A stretch of DNA of 64,000 bases from Proluteimonas flavola (GCF_021191705.1 NZ_JAIWPU010000005.1:186001-250000), one strand, 5' to 3'. Shown: positions 45,013-54,661, counted from the first letter of the stretch. Notes: a model not told the origin generated them from the sequence alone. Numbers and translations are program-made.

Positions 45013-45945
45013 ATGTCCTCGCCCTTGACCGCGCCACTCGCCGCCGCGCTGCGCCACTGGGTGCTGGGCGTGTTTCCGCGCGGCCAGAGCGGCATCGACT
45101 ACGACGCGCCGCCGGGCGATCCCGGCCTGTTCGGGCCCGAGAGCGCGACGTGGCGCGTGCATGCCGATTTCCCCGGCATGCTCGCCGGCGGCCTGTGCGC
45201 GCTGATGCTGCAGGCGCTGCATCCGCAGGTGCTCGCCGGCGTCTGGGACCATTCGGATTTCCGCAGCGACCTCGTCGGTCGCCTGCGCCGCACGACCGGT
45301 TTTGTCGCCGGCACTTCCTTCGCCGGCACCGCGGAAGCCGAACGGCTGATCGCGCGGGTGCGCGCGATCCACCTGCACGTGCACGGCACCACCGCCGACG
45401 GCGTGCCGTACGCGGCGAGCGATCCCGCGTTGCTGTCCTGGGTGCACGCCAGCGAGGCCTACGCGTTCCTGCAGGGCTTCCGCATGTACGCCGGCGTCGA
45501 GATGCCGGTGTGGGCCCAAGACCGCTATTACGCCGAAGGCGAACGCGTGGCCGGCGCACTTGGCGCGATCGAAATCCCGGCGAACCGCGCGGAGATGACG
45601 ATGTACCTCGACGCCGTGCGGCCGCATCTGCGGTACGACGATCGCGCGCGCGAAGTGCTGCAGGTGCTGTCGCGGATCCGCCTGCCGGTGCCCGGCGCGG
45701 CGATCTCGCGCGGGTTGTTTCTCGGCGCGGGCGCGGCGCTGCTGCCGCCGTGGGCGGAGCGGATGCTGGGTTTCACCACCCTGCAGCGTGCGCGGCATCG
45801 CGCCTGCGCACGCGTCTTGCGTGGCCTGGCGCCGCTGTTCCACATCGCATTGCCGGATGGCGCAGGGGCGCGTGCCTGCAGGCGGGTCGGCGTATCACCG
45901 GCGATCCTGCGCGCGTGGCCGCAAGCGGAATCGACATCCGGCTGA
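45013..45945 (+). CDS. MpaB-like oxygenase (DUF2236)
   Basis: 310 residues of the DUF2236/MpaB family: LFGPESATWRVHADFPGMLAGGLCALMLQALHP near the start, conserved DHSDFRSDLVGRL, and RVRAIHLHVHG with the histidines expected to bind haem b. Relatives include the latex-clearing protein and the mycophenolic acid oxygenase MpaB; most bacterial members have no known substrate. It interrupts the dextrin unit, between the receptor and the alpha-glucosidase, on the plus strand and without visible link to it. Confidence 0.85.
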   Translation: MSSPLTAPLAAALRHWVLGVFPRGQSGIDYDAPPGDPGLFGPESATWRVHADFPGMLAGGLCALMLQALHPQVLAGVWDHSDFRSDLVGRLRRTTGFVAGTSFAGTAEAERLIARVRAIHLHVHGTTADGVPYAASDPALLSWVHASEAYAFLQGFRMYAGVEMPVWAQDRYYAEGERVAGALGAIEIPANRAEMTMYLDAVRPHLRYDDRAREVLQVLSRIRLPVPGAAISRGLFLGAGAALLPPWAERMLGFTTLQRARHRACARVLRGLAPLFHIALPDGAGARACRRVGVSPAILRAWPQAESTSG

Positions 45946-45973
45946 GGTCACGGATAAGGGAGCTCCGTGCAAT

Positions 45974-46053
45974 CCCGTCATTCCCGCGAAAGCGGGAATC
46001 CATGGACTTCTGCATCAACGTCCATGGATTCCCGCTTTCGCGGGAATGACGGG
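45974..46053. repeat. 34-bp perfect inverted repeat, dRS3-like
   Basis: Two perfect 34-base arms (45974-46007 and 46020-46053) around a 12-base loop. Each arm contains its own small palindrome ATTCCCGCGAAAGCGGGAAT, which resembles the dRS3-type repeats described in Neisseria. It lies between two convergent genes and can act as a terminator for both. Confidence 0.9.
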
Positions 46054-46075
46054 CAGAGCTTCCCTGACCGAGCGC

Positions 46076-47692
46076 TCAGTCCGCCGCATCCAGCGCTGCG
46101 AAATAGAGACCGTGCGCAGGCAACTGCAGCGTGCCGTCACGGATCCCGCCCATCGGCAGGCCGTGGCCGTCCAGAGGATGCGCATCCTGCATCAGATGCC
46201 ATTCGACAGGCGACGCCGACAGGTTGAAGACGACGAGCACGCGCGCGCCATCCTGCTCGCGCACGAAGGCCAGCACCGGTTCCGGTGATTCGAGAAACAC
46301 GATGCTGCCGGTACGCAGCGCGGGCTGCGTGCGCCGCCACTGCAGGAAGCGACGCGCGTGCGCGAGCACCGAGCCGGCATCGGCGTCCTGCGCGGCCACG
46401 TTCTGCGCGCGATGCGCGTCGGGAATCGGCAGCCAGGGCGTACCGTCCGAAAAGCCCGCATCCGCGTCGCCGGTCCACGGCATCGGCGTGCGGCAACCGT
46501 CGCGGCCCTTGAAGTTCGGCCAGAAGGTGATGCCGTAGGGATCGCGCAGGGCCTCATAGGGCACATCCGCTTCCGCCAGACCCAGTTCCTCGCCCTGGTA
46601 CAGGCATACCGAACCGCGCAGCGTGCACACCAGCGCGATCATCTGGATCGCGAACGCCGCGCCGGCCGTCCCGCCGCCCCAGCGCGTGACCGCGCGCACG
46701 ACATCGTGGTTGGAGATCGCCCAGCACGGCCAGCCGTCCATCGCGGCTTCGAGGCGCTGCACGGTCTGACGGATGTAGCCGGCGCTGAAATCGTCGACCA
46801 GCAGCTCGAAGCTGTAGCCCATGTGCAGGCGGCCGGGACTGGTGTATTCGGCCGTCGTCGCCAGCGAATCCTCCGACGAGATCTCGCCGAGCGCGGCGAC
46901 ATCGGCATAGCCGTCCATCAGCGCGCGCAGGCGCTCGATGAAGCCGATGGTCTCCGGCTGCGTGTTGTTGTACCAGTGGTACTGGAACGCGTAGGGATTG
47001 TCGGGCGAGAAGCCGCGGCCGATGCGCAGCGCTTCGGGCTTGGGCGGGTTGTCGCGCAGCTGCGCGTCGTGGAAACAGAAATTGATCGAATCCAGACGGA
47101 AGCCGTCGACGCCGCGGTCCAGCCAGAAGCGCACGTAGTCCAGCGTCGCCTGCTGCACGTCGGGATTGTGGAAGTTGAGGTCCGGCTGGCTCGACAGGAA
47201 GTTGTGCAGGTAGTACTGCCGGCGCCGCGGCTCCCACTTCCACGCCGGACCACCGAAGATCGACAGCCAGTTGTTCGGCGGCGTGCCGTCGGGGTTCGCG
47301 TCGGCCCAGACGTACCAGTCGGCCTTGGGGTTGTCGCGCGATTCGCGGCTCTCGCGGAACCAGTCGTGCGCGTTCGAGGTGTGGCTGAAGACCTGGTCGA
47401 TCATGACCTTCAGGCCCAGCGCATGCGCCCTGGCGAGCAGCGCGTCGAAATCGGCCAGCGTGCCGAACATCGGATCGACGTCGCACTGGTCGGCGATGTC
47501 GTAGCCGAAATCGTCCATCGGCGAGCGGAAGAACGGCGACACCCAGATCGCATCGACGCCGAGCGAGGCAACGTGGTCCAGACGCGCGATGATGCCGGGC
47601 AGGTCGCCCACGCCGTCGCCGTCGCTGTCCATGAAGCTGCGCGGGTAGATCTGGTAGATCACCGCGCCGCGCCACCAGGGACTCTCGCTCAT
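46076..47692 (-). CDS. Cytoplasmic alpha-glucosidase (GH13)
   Basis: 538 residues without signal peptide. GH13 barrel: region I DQVFSHTS, region II GFRLDSIN with nucleophile Asp, region III ALGEISSED with acid/base Glu, region IV AISNHDV. The early YQIYPRSFMDSDGDGVGDLPGI is typical of oligo-1,6-glucosidase and alpha-glucosidase. It should hydrolyse imported maltose and maltodextrins to glucose. It diverges from the MFS gene and shares its regulatory gap; GAGAGCGG precedes ATG 47692. Confidence 0.92.
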   Translation of the reverse strand: MSESPWWRGAVIYQIYPRSFMDSDGDGVGDLPGIIARLDHVASLGVDAIWVSPFFRSPMDDFGYDIADQCDVDPMFGTLADFDALLARAHALGLKVMIDQVFSHTSNAHDWFRESRESRDNPKADWYVWADANPDGTPPNNWLSIFGGPAWKWEPRRRQYYLHNFLSSQPDLNFHNPDVQQATLDYVRFWLDRGVDGFRLDSINFCFHDAQLRDNPPKPEALRIGRGFSPDNPYAFQYHWYNNTQPETIGFIERLRALMDGYADVAALGEISSEDSLATTAEYTSPGRLHMGYSFELLVDDFSAGYIRQTVQRLEAAMDGWPCWAISNHDVVRAVTRWGGGTAGAAFAIQMIALVCTLRGSVCLYQGEELGLAEADVPYEALRDPYGITFWPNFKGRDGCRTPMPWTGDADAGFSDGTPWLPIPDAHRAQNVAAQDADAGSVLAHARRFLQWRRTQPALRTGSIVFLESPEPVLAFVREQDGARVLVVFNLSASPVEWHLMQDAHPLDGHGLPMGGIRDGTLQLPAHGLYFAALDAAD

Positions 47693-47782
47693 CGCCGCTC
47701 TCGTCTCGCGCCGGACAGGGCGCGCAGCGAAAGTAGTGCATCGCAATGCGCCGGCGAAAGCGCGCGATGGGCCTGCATGCGA

Positions 47783-47796
47783 TGAATACGTATGCA
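47783..47796 (+). promoter_or_regulatory. Putative LacI operator, MFS/alpha-glucosidase gap
   Basis: TGAATACGTATGCA, the exact reverse complement of the palindrome before the receptor gene. It lies between the divergent MFS and alpha-glucosidase genes; TACCAT follows at 47824-47829, 27 bases downstream. Confidence 0.78.
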
Positions 47797-47891
47797 GATC
47801 GCGGCGCGTCGCGACACGCTCGCTACCATGCAGCCATGCACGCACCGGCGTTGGTGCGGCGCAGCGGTCCTTGGGAGGGGAGTCGCAGCAC

Positions 47892-49379
47892 ATGCGCAAC
47901 GCGAAACCGCAGCTGTCGTTCTGGCAGATCTGGAACATGTGTTTCGGCTTTCTGGGCATCCAGTTCGGATTCGCCCTGCAGAACGCCAATGTCAGCCGCA
48001 TCTTCCAGACGCTCGGTGCGGACATTGAGCAGGTGCCCGGCCTGTGGATCGCGGCGCCCTTGACCGGCCTGCTGGTGCAGCCGGTGATCGGCTACTTCTC
48101 CGACCGCACCTGGACGCGCCTCGGCCGTCGCCGCCCGTACTTTTTGTGGGGCGCGGTGTTCTCGACCGCGGCGCTGCTGGTGATGCCGAACTCGCCCGAA
48201 CTGTGGATCGCGGCCGGCACGCTGTGGGTGCTCGACGCCTCGCTCAACGTGTCGATGGAACCGTTCCGCGCCTTCGTCGGCGACCAGCTCGCGCCGAAGC
48301 AGCGCCCGACCGGCTATGCGATGCAGGGCTTCTTCATCGGCGTCGGCTCCGTTGTCGCCAGTGCCTTGCCGTATCTGCTGGCGAAGTTCGGCGTCGCCAA
48401 TACCGCAGGCCCCGGCGAAGTGCCCGACACCGTGCGCTACGCGTTCTACTTCGGTGGCGTCGTGCTGATCGGCGCGGTGCTGTGGACGGTGCTGCGCACG
48501 CGCGAGTACCCGCCCGATGCGCTGGCCGCGTTCGACGATGCGCATCCGCCGGGCACCGTGGCGGGTCGCGATGTGCCAGTGCCGTCAGGGACAGGCGGAC
48601 TGCCGTGGCTGCTGGTCGGCATCGCCGGCGTCGCGCTGGTCTGGGCCCTGGGCTGGGACCGCATGCTCTATGTTCTGGCCGCACTGCCGCTCGCCTACGG
48701 CCTGCTGCGGCTGCTGGCCGTAGCGCTGGGCGGCGGCATGATCGCCGCGATCGCCGGCGACCTGCATGCGATGCCGACGACGATGCGCCAGCTCGCGGTC
48801 GTGCAGTTCTTCTCCTGGTTCGGCCTGTTCGCGATGTGGATCTACACCACCGCCGCGGTCGCGCAGACGCACTACGGCACCACCGATCCGCAGTCGGCCG
48901 CCTACAACGAAGGCGCGAACTGGGTCGGCGTGCTGTTCGCCGCCTACAACGGATTCGCCGCGCTCGCGGCGGTCGCGATTCCGTGGATGGCGCGCCGGCT
49001 CGGCCTGCGCATGACCCATCTGGTGAACCTGTGGCTGGGCGGCGCGGGACTGGTGTCGATCGCCTTCATCCGCGATCCGCAGTGGCTGCTGCTGTCGATG
49101 GCCGGCGTCGGGTTCGCCTGGGCCTCGATCCTGTCGCTGCCCTATGCGCTGCTGTCCGACAGCCTGCCCGCGCACAAGATGGGCGTGTACATGGGCATCT
49201 TCAATTTCTTCATCGTCATCCCGCAGCTGGTCGCGGTGAGCACGCTGGGCTTCCTGCTCGGCCATGTGTTCGGCGGCGCGCCGATGGGGGTGCTGATGCT
49301 CGGCGGCGCGAGCCTGGCGGTCGCCGGGCTGTGCGCGTTGCGTGTGTCGCGGCCGTTGTCGGAACAGGCCGTGCGATGA
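47892..49379 (+). CDS. MFS maltose/maltodextrin transporter
   Basis: 495 residues, twelve helices. WNMCFGFLGIQFGFALQNANVSRIF and IGYFSDRTWTRLGRRRPYFLWG (the loop 2-3 motif) match the MFS sugar carriers found in proteobacterial maltose loci (MalY of Caulobacter) and related to SLC45 proteins. ATG 47892 is chosen because the family begins there; GGGAGGGGAG lies 11-12 bases upstream, the same leader sequence as before the receptor gene. Proton-linked import of maltose or dextrin is inferred. Followed by the amylase gene after 22 bases. Confidence 0.9.
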   Translation: MRNAKPQLSFWQIWNMCFGFLGIQFGFALQNANVSRIFQTLGADIEQVPGLWIAAPLTGLLVQPVIGYFSDRTWTRLGRRRPYFLWGAVFSTAALLVMPNSPELWIAAGTLWVLDASLNVSMEPFRAFVGDQLAPKQRPTGYAMQGFFIGVGSVVASALPYLLAKFGVANTAGPGEVPDTVRYAFYFGGVVLIGAVLWTVLRTREYPPDALAAFDDAHPPGTVAGRDVPVPSGTGGLPWLLVGIAGVALVWALGWDRMLYVLAALPLAYGLLRLLAVALGGGMIAAIAGDLHAMPTTMRQLAVVQFFSWFGLFAMWIYTTAAVAQTHYGTTDPQSAAYNEGANWVGVLFAAYNGFAALAAVAIPWMARRLGLRMTHLVNLWLGGAGLVSIAFIRDPQWLLLSMAGVGFAWASILSLPYALLSDSLPAHKMGVYMGIFNFFIVIPQLVAVSTLGFLLGHVFGGAPMGVLMLGGASLAVAGLCALRVSRPLSEQAVR

Positions 49380-49401
49380 CATCGACCCAGGAGCTTTCCG
49401 C

Positions 49402-51138
49402 ATGACCCGACCGCTGACCGTCGCCATCGCCGCACTGCTGTGCGCGGCCTGCAGCCATGGAGGCATCCGCGCGGGCGATACGCCCACCGGCGATGCGCTC
49501 TACGGCACGCGCGAACCGTTCGCCGCGCACGCGGTCTACTTCGTCGTCACCGACCGCTTCGTCAACGGCGATCCGATGAACGACCAGCGCGACCAGGGCG
49601 GTGCGCATCGCACATTCGACATCCCGGTGCGCTGCCCCGACGGCATCGACGGCAACATCGGCTATCTCGGCGGTGACTTCCGCGGCGTGCTCGACAACGC
49701 CGGCTACATCCGCGACATGGGTTTCGGCGCGGTGTGGATCACGCCGATCGTCGACAACCCCGGCGAGGCCTTCACCGGCGGCGATCCGGTCGCCTGCGGC
49801 AGTTCGCTGACCGATCGCGGCAAGACCGGCTATCACGGCTACTGGGGCACGAATTTCTATCGTGTCGACGAGCACCTGCCGAGCGCCGATCTCGATTTCC
49901 GCGGGTTCACCGACGGCATGCGCGCCGCCGGCCTGAGGACCGTGCTCGACATCGTCGGCAACCACGGCTCGCCCGCGTGGACGATGCCGGAAGCGCAGCC
50001 CGGCTTCGGACAGATCTTCGATGCCGACGGGCGCCTGGTCGCCGACCACCAGAACCTGCCGCCCCAGCAGCTCGATCCCATGGCCAATCCGCTGCACGCG
50101 TTCTACGCCGCGACCGGCGTGGTCGATACGGAGGACGGTTCGATCTTCGACGGCAACCTCGCCCAGCTGTCGGATTTCGATGCCGCCAATCCGGCGGTGT
50201 TCGACTACCTCGCCGGCGCCTACGAACAGTGGATCGGGCAGGGTGCCGACGCGTTCCGCATCGACACCATCGCCTGGATGCCGCATGCGTTCTGGAAGCG
50301 CTTCGCCGACCGCATCCGCGGCCGGCATCCGGGCTTTTTCATGTTCGGCGAAGCCTTCGACTACAACGCGGAGAAGATCGCCGAACACACCTGGGCTTCG
50401 AACGGTGGCATCAGCGTGCTCGACTTCCCGATGATGCAGGCGATGGACGAGGTCTTCGCCGGCGGCAAGGGCTTCGAGCGGCTCGCGCCGGCGCTGCATC
50501 TCGAACGCGGTCCGTACGCCAATCCCTATGATCTGGCGACGTTCTACGACAACCACGACATGCCGCGCATGGCGGCCAGCGACACCGGCTTCATCGGCGC
50601 GCACAACTGGCTGTTCACCGCGCGCGGCATTCCGGTCGTCTACTACGGCTCGGAAACCGGCTTCATGCGCGGCCGCGCCGAGCATGCCGGCAACCGTGCG
50701 TACTACGGACAGGCCCGTGTCGACGCCGGCGCGCAGAGCCCGATCCACGCCGCGCTGACCCGCATCGCGAACCTGCGCCGCGACACGCCTGCGCTGCAGC
50801 GCGGGCTGCAGCTTGTACTCGACCTCGACGGCGACCACGCGGCGTTCTATCGCGTGCTCGCTGATGGCGACACGCGCCAGACCGCACTGGTGCTGCTCAA
50901 CAAGGGCGACGCGCCGTGGCAGGCGAGGCTGGACGCGACGCAGATTGTGGATGGCGACTGGCGCGAAGGACTCGGCGATGGGGCGGTAGCGATCGATGAC
51001 GGTCTGTCGCTGGGCGTGCCTGCGCACGGGGTGCGCGTGCTGTTGCGTGACGGGGTCGCCTTGCCCGCAGAACTGCGCACCCGAATGCAGGCGTTGATGG
51101 CTGGACGGTTGGGCGGGCCTGAGGCATTGGCCAACTAA
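49402..51138 (+). CDS. Exported alpha-amylase (GH13)
   Basis: 578 residues from ATG 49402 with CAGGAG upstream. Signal peptide with a possible lipobox (LLCAAC, Cys about 18), so it may be membrane-anchored. GH13 barrel: VYFVVTDRFVNGDP, region I DIVGNH, region II FRIDTIAW with nucleophile Asp, region III FMFGEAFDY with Glu, region IV FYDNHDMPR. Long insertions before region II. It should cut starch-like polymers outside the inner membrane for the receptor and MFS carrier. Co-transcribed with the MFS gene and ended by a hairpin. Confidence 0.9.
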   Translation: MTRPLTVAIAALLCAACSHGGIRAGDTPTGDALYGTREPFAAHAVYFVVTDRFVNGDPMNDQRDQGGAHRTFDIPVRCPDGIDGNIGYLGGDFRGVLDNAGYIRDMGFGAVWITPIVDNPGEAFTGGDPVACGSSLTDRGKTGYHGYWGTNFYRVDEHLPSADLDFRGFTDGMRAAGLRTVLDIVGNHGSPAWTMPEAQPGFGQIFDADGRLVADHQNLPPQQLDPMANPLHAFYAATGVVDTEDGSIFDGNLAQLSDFDAANPAVFDYLAGAYEQWIGQGADAFRIDTIAWMPHAFWKRFADRIRGRHPGFFMFGEAFDYNAEKIAEHTWASNGGISVLDFPMMQAMDEVFAGGKGFERLAPALHLERGPYANPYDLATFYDNHDMPRMAASDTGFIGAHNWLFTARGIPVVYYGSETGFMRGRAEHAGNRAYYGQARVDAGAQSPIHAALTRIANLRRDTPALQRGLQLVLDLDGDHAAFYRVLADGDTRQTALVLLNKGDAPWQARLDATQIVDGDWREGLGDGAVAIDDGLSLGVPAHGVRVLLRDGVALPAELRTRMQALMAGRLGGPEALAN

Positions 51139-51162
51139 CCGGCCGCTCCAACTCCGCCCGTC

Positions 51163-51193
51163 ATCCCGGCGAAAGCCGGGATCCAGCGTTTTT
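51163..51193 (+). terminator. Hairpin after the amylase gene
   Basis: ATCCCGGC, loop GAAA, GCCGGGAT (51163-51182), then CCAGCG and five T. It belongs to the CGTCATCCCGGCGAAAG repeat family and can serve as terminator of the MFS-amylase operon. Confidence 0.75.
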
Positions 51194-51318
51194 CTTACAA
51201 GTCCTCGGAACGCGATCCGTGTCCTCTGCAGAGAGTCACTGGATGTGCCGATCGGCTATCGTGAGAAGCGCATCGGCTTTCGCCGGAACGAGTGACTCGA
51301 AGGTTCTTGCGAAACCTT

Positions 51319-51339
51319 CGCGCGCAAGCGCGCTCCCAC
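51319..51339. repeat. REP-like half element
   Basis: CGCGCGCAAGCGCGCTCCCAC, the same palindromic end seen three times at 7.3-7.8 kb, here as a single half just after the 3' end of the lacI-type gene. Confidence 0.7.
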
Positions 51340-51346
51340 ACAACCG

Positions 51347-52378
51347 CTATCGCCGCGCCGTCGACTCCCGCACCACCAGCGACGTCGGCAACCGCAGGCT
51401 TTCCGCCGGTTCCCCGAGCACCAGCCGCATCAGCGTATCGACCAGAAGTTCGCCGGCCGTCAGCGTGTCCTGCACCACCGTCGTCAGCGCCGGCGTCGTC
51501 ATGCGCGCAGCGGGGATATCGTCGAAGCCGGCGATGGCGATGTCGTCGGGCATTCGCAGGCCGTGCTCGGCGAAGGCGCGCATCGCGCCGATCGCGATCA
51601 GGTCACTGGCCGCGAACACCGCATCGAACGGCAGCCCGCGCTTCAGCAGTTCGGTCGCCGCCGCATGGCCGGAATCCTCCGCGCTCTCGGCATCGACCTG
51701 CAGCGCACGCTCCATCGGCAGGCCGCGCGCCTGCAGCGCCGACTCGCAGCCCAACCAGCGATCCAGGAACTCCGGATAGCGGCTGGACGCATCGCCGAGG
51801 AACGCGATGCGGCGATGTCCCAGGTCGGCCAGGTGCGCGCCGACCAGCGCGCCGCCGCCGGCGTTGTCGCAGCCGATCGAGATGCCCGGCTGCTCGGGCA
51901 GCACCGCGCCCCAGCGCACGAACTGCGTGCCCTGTTCGACCAGCGTGCGCAGCTTGCCCTGGTAGGCCAGGTAGTCGCCGTAGCCGAGCAGGATCAGCCC
52001 GTCGGCCTTGTGGCTGTCGCCGTAGTCGGCGTGCCAGTCGTCCGACAGCTGCTGGAACGAGATCAGCAGGTCCTGCCCGTGACGCGCGCAGGCGCGGGTG
52101 ATCGAACCGAGCATCGGCAGGAAGAAGGGGTTGATGTGCGACTGGTCGCTGGTCGGATCCTCGAACAGCAGCAGCGCCAGCGTGCCCGACTGCTGGCGGC
52201 GCAGGTTGGACGCGTTCTTGTCGACCTTGTAGTTGAGCTCGCGCGCGATCCCGAGGATGCGCTCGCGGGTCTCGGGATTCACCGACGGATGGCCGCGCAA
52301 CGCCCGCGAGACGGTCGGCTGCGACACGCCGGCCAGGTGCGCGATGTCCAGCGAAGTCGGTTTGCCCTTGATCGTCAT
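51347..52378 (-). CDS. LacI family transcriptional regulator
   Basis: 343 residues. N-terminal HTH TSLDIAHLAGVSQPTVSRALRG, hinge helix NLRRQQSG, then a periplasmic-binding-protein-like effector domain (RIAFLGDASSRYPE; FAASDLIAIGAMRAF; IAIAGFDDIPAA). It is convergent with the amylase gene and is the only regulator in the dextrin unit, so it probably binds the palindromes before the receptor and MFS genes and releases them with maltose or a derivative. That link is inferred from position. Confidence 0.92.
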   Translation of the reverse strand: MTIKGKPTSLDIAHLAGVSQPTVSRALRGHPSVNPETRERILGIARELNYKVDKNASNLRRQQSGTLALLLFEDPTSDQSHINPFFLPMLGSITRACARHGQDLLISFQQLSDDWHADYGDSHKADGLILLGYGDYLAYQGKLRTLVEQGTQFVRWGAVLPEQPGISIGCDNAGGGALVGAHLADLGHRRIAFLGDASSRYPEFLDRWLGCESALQARGLPMERALQVDAESAEDSGHAAATELLKRGLPFDAVFAASDLIAIGAMRAFAEHGLRMPDDIAIAGFDDIPAARMTTPALTTVVQDTLTAGELLVDTLMRLVLGEPAESLRLPTSLVVRESTARR

Positions 52379-52534
52379 CGGATGCGCATGGAGGAGGCGG
52401 GGCCGATCATGCCATGCGCCCGCCCGGATCCGGCACGCCGGCCCGGCGGCAGGCGGCCGCCGTCTGCGCTACCATCCCCACCCTGTCTTTCCTGCCTCCA
52501 GGTGGCCCGCGTTTCCGCCGGCCGAGCGTGCGAC

Positions 52535-52561
52535 ATGAGCACTACCACCGCCCATCGCTGA
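52535..52561 (+). CDS. Putative thrS leader peptide MSTTTAHR
   Basis: An ATG followed by seven codons and TGA, three of them consecutive Thr codons (ACT ACC ACC). It lies 115 bases before the thrS start and is followed after 21 bases by a terminator. A weak GAG is eight bases upstream. The layout is that of an attenuation leader in which slow translation at Thr codons would signal low charged tRNA-Thr. Confidence 0.5.
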   Translation: MSTTTAHR

Positions 52562-52582
52562 ACGCGTCCAGGTTCCTTCGAG

Positions 52583-52606
52583 AAGGCGCCTGCAGGGCGC
52601 TTTTTT
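52583..52606 (+). terminator. Terminator/attenuator before thrS
   Basis: AAGGCGCC (52583-52590), loop TGCAG, GGCGC and six T (52596-52606); the stem is five GC pairs plus weaker pairs into the T tract. CCTT at 52575-52578 can pair with AAGG at 52583-52586, which would compete with this hairpin. It stands between the putative leader peptide and thrS. Confidence 0.7.
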
Positions 52607-52649
52607 ATTGCGCGGTCCGCGCGTCCAACCCACGTACCCGGTTCTTCCC

Positions 52650-54572
52650 ATGATCACGATCACGCTCCCCGACGGCAGCCGCCGCACATTCGAACAGCCC
52701 GTTTCCATCCTCGAGGTCGCCCGGTCGATCGGCCCGGGCCTGGCCAAGGCCACCGTCGCCGGCAAGGTCGATGGCCGCCAGGTCGATGCGTCCGACGTCA
52801 TCGACCACGACGCGACGCTGCAGATCCTGACCCCGAAGGACGCCGAGGGCGTGGAGATCATCCGCCATTCCTGCGCGCATCTCGTCGGCCATGCGGTCAA
52901 GCAGTTGTACCCGGACGCGAAGATGGTCATCGGCCCGGTGATCGACGACGGCTTCTATTACGACATCTACAGCGAGCGCCCGTTCACGCCCGAGGACATG
53001 GCCGCGATCGAAGCGCGCATGACCCAGCTGATCGACACCGAATACGACGTCATCAAGAAGATGACGCCGCGCGCCGAGGTCATCGAAACGTTCAAGGCCC
53101 GTGGCGAGGACTACAAGCTGCGCCTGATCGACGACATGTCCGCCGATATCACCGAAATGGGTCTCTACCACCACCAGGAATACGTCGACATGTGCCGCGG
53201 CCCGCATGTGCCGAACACCCGTTTCCTCAAGGCGTTCAAGCTCACGCGCATCTCCGGCGCCTACTGGCGCGGCGATTCCAAGAACGAACAGCTGCAGCGC
53301 ATCTACGGCACCGCGTGGGCGGATGCCAAGCAGCTCAAGGCCTACATCCAGCGCATCGAGGAAGCCGAGAAGCGCGACCATCGCCGCATCGGCAAGCAGC
53401 AGGAACTCTTCCACCTGCAGGAAGAGGCGCCGGGCCTGGTGTTCTGGCACCCGAAGGGCTGGGCGCTGTGGCAGGTCGTCGAGCAGCACATGCGCGGCGT
53501 CTACCGCGACAGCGGCTACGGCGAAGTGCGCTGCCCGCAGATCCTCGACGTGTCGCTGTGGCAGAAGTCCGGCCACTGGGACAACTACAAGGACAACATG
53601 TTCTTCACCGAGTCGGAGAAGCGCACGTACGCGGTGAAGCCGATGAACTGCCCGGGCCACGTGCAGATCTTCAACCAGGGCCTGCACAGCTACCGCGACC
53701 TGCCGATCCGCTACGGCGAGTTCGGCAGCTGCCATCGCAACGAGCCCTCGGGCGCGCTGCACGGCATCCTGCGCGTGCGCGGTTTCACCCAGGACGACGG
53801 CCACGTGTTCTGCACCGAATCGCAGATCGAATCGGAAGTCACCGCGTTCCACCAGCAGGCGCTGGCGGTCTACACGCACTTCGGTTTCGACAGCGGAACC
53901 CATGACAGCATCCAGATCAAGATCGCGCTGCGTCCCGAATCCCGCCTCGGCGATGACGCCACCTGGGACAAGGCCGAAGCCGCGCTGCGCAATGCGCTGT
54001 CGGCCTGCGGCGTCGCGTGGGAAGAACTCCCGGGCGAGGGCGCGTTCTACGGCCCGAAGATCGAGTACCACCTCAAGGACGCGATCGGCCGCACCTGGCA
54101 GTTGGGCACGATGCAGGTCGATTTCATGATGCCCGGGCGCCTCGGCGCCGAGTACGTGGACGAGCACAGCCAGAAGCAGATTCCGGTGATGCTGCACCGC
54201 GCGATCGTCGGTTCGATGGAGCGTTTCATCGGCATCCTGATCGAGCACCACGCCGGCGCGTTCCCGGCCTGGCTGGCGCCGGTGCAGGCCGTGGTGATGA
54301 ACATCACAGACGCCCAGGCGGACTTCGTGGAGTCGGTTCGGAAATCCCTTGCAAATCAAGGAGTCCGCATCGAGGCCGATTTGCGGAACGAAAAGATCGG
54401 CTATAAGATTCGCGAGCACACGCTGCAACGGGTACCGTATCTGCTCGTGGTCGGGGATCGCGAGAAGGAAACCGGTACCATCGCCGTTCGGACGCGCTCC
54501 GGGGAAGATCTGGGCTCGATGCCGATCGACGACTTCGTTGCCCGCCTTCGCGCGGCGCCCGTTCCAGCATGA
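52650..54572 (+). CDS. thrS: Threonyl-tRNA synthetase
   Basis: 640 residues, usual length. TGS domain at about 1-62, the editing domain with HSCAHLVGH near 73-81, then the class II catalytic core with the zinc ligands (Cys in [10 protein letters not shown]) and motif 3, and the anticodon domain (LPIRYGEF to the C-terminus; [20 protein letters not shown]). It attaches threonine to tRNA-Thr. ATG 52650 is chosen as the usual MITITLPDG start. First gene of the translation operon. Confidence 0.97.
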   Translation: MITITLPDGSRRTFEQPVSILEVARSIGPGLAKATVAGKVDGRQVDASDVIDHDATLQILTPKDAEGVEIIRHSCAHLVGHAVKQLYPDAKMVIGPVIDDGFYYDIYSERPFTPEDMAAIEARMTQLIDTEYDVIKKMTPRAEVIETFKARGEDYKLRLIDDMSADITEMGLYHHQEYVDMCRGPHVPNTRFLKAFKLTRISGAYWRGDSKNEQLQRIYGTAWADAKQLKAYIQRIEEAEKRDHRRIGKQQELFHLQEEAPGLVFWHPKGWALWQVVEQHMRGVYRDSGYGEVRCPQILDVSLWQKSGHWDNYKDNMFFTESEKRTYAVKPMNCPGHVQIFNQGLHSYRDLPIRYGEFGSCHRNEPSGALHGILRVRGFTQDDGHVFCTESQIESEVTAFHQQALAVYTHFGFDSGTHDSIQIKIALRPESRLGDDATWDKAEAALRNALSACGVAWEELPGEGAFYGPKIEYHLKDAIGRTWQLGTMQVDFMMPGRLGAEYVDEHSQKQIPVMLHRAIVGSMERFIGILIEHHAGAFPAWLAPVQAVVMNITDAQADFVESVRKSLANQGVRIEADLRNEKIGYKIREHTLQRVPYLLVVGDREKETGTIAVRTRSGEDLGSMPIDDFVARLRAAPVPA

Positions 54573-54661
54573 GTCCTTCACCGGCGCCGGTCCACCATGG
54601 ACGCGCCGGTCGCCCCGTTGGCTGACGAGCCGGCGGTATGTTCCATTTCGGAGATCGCAGT

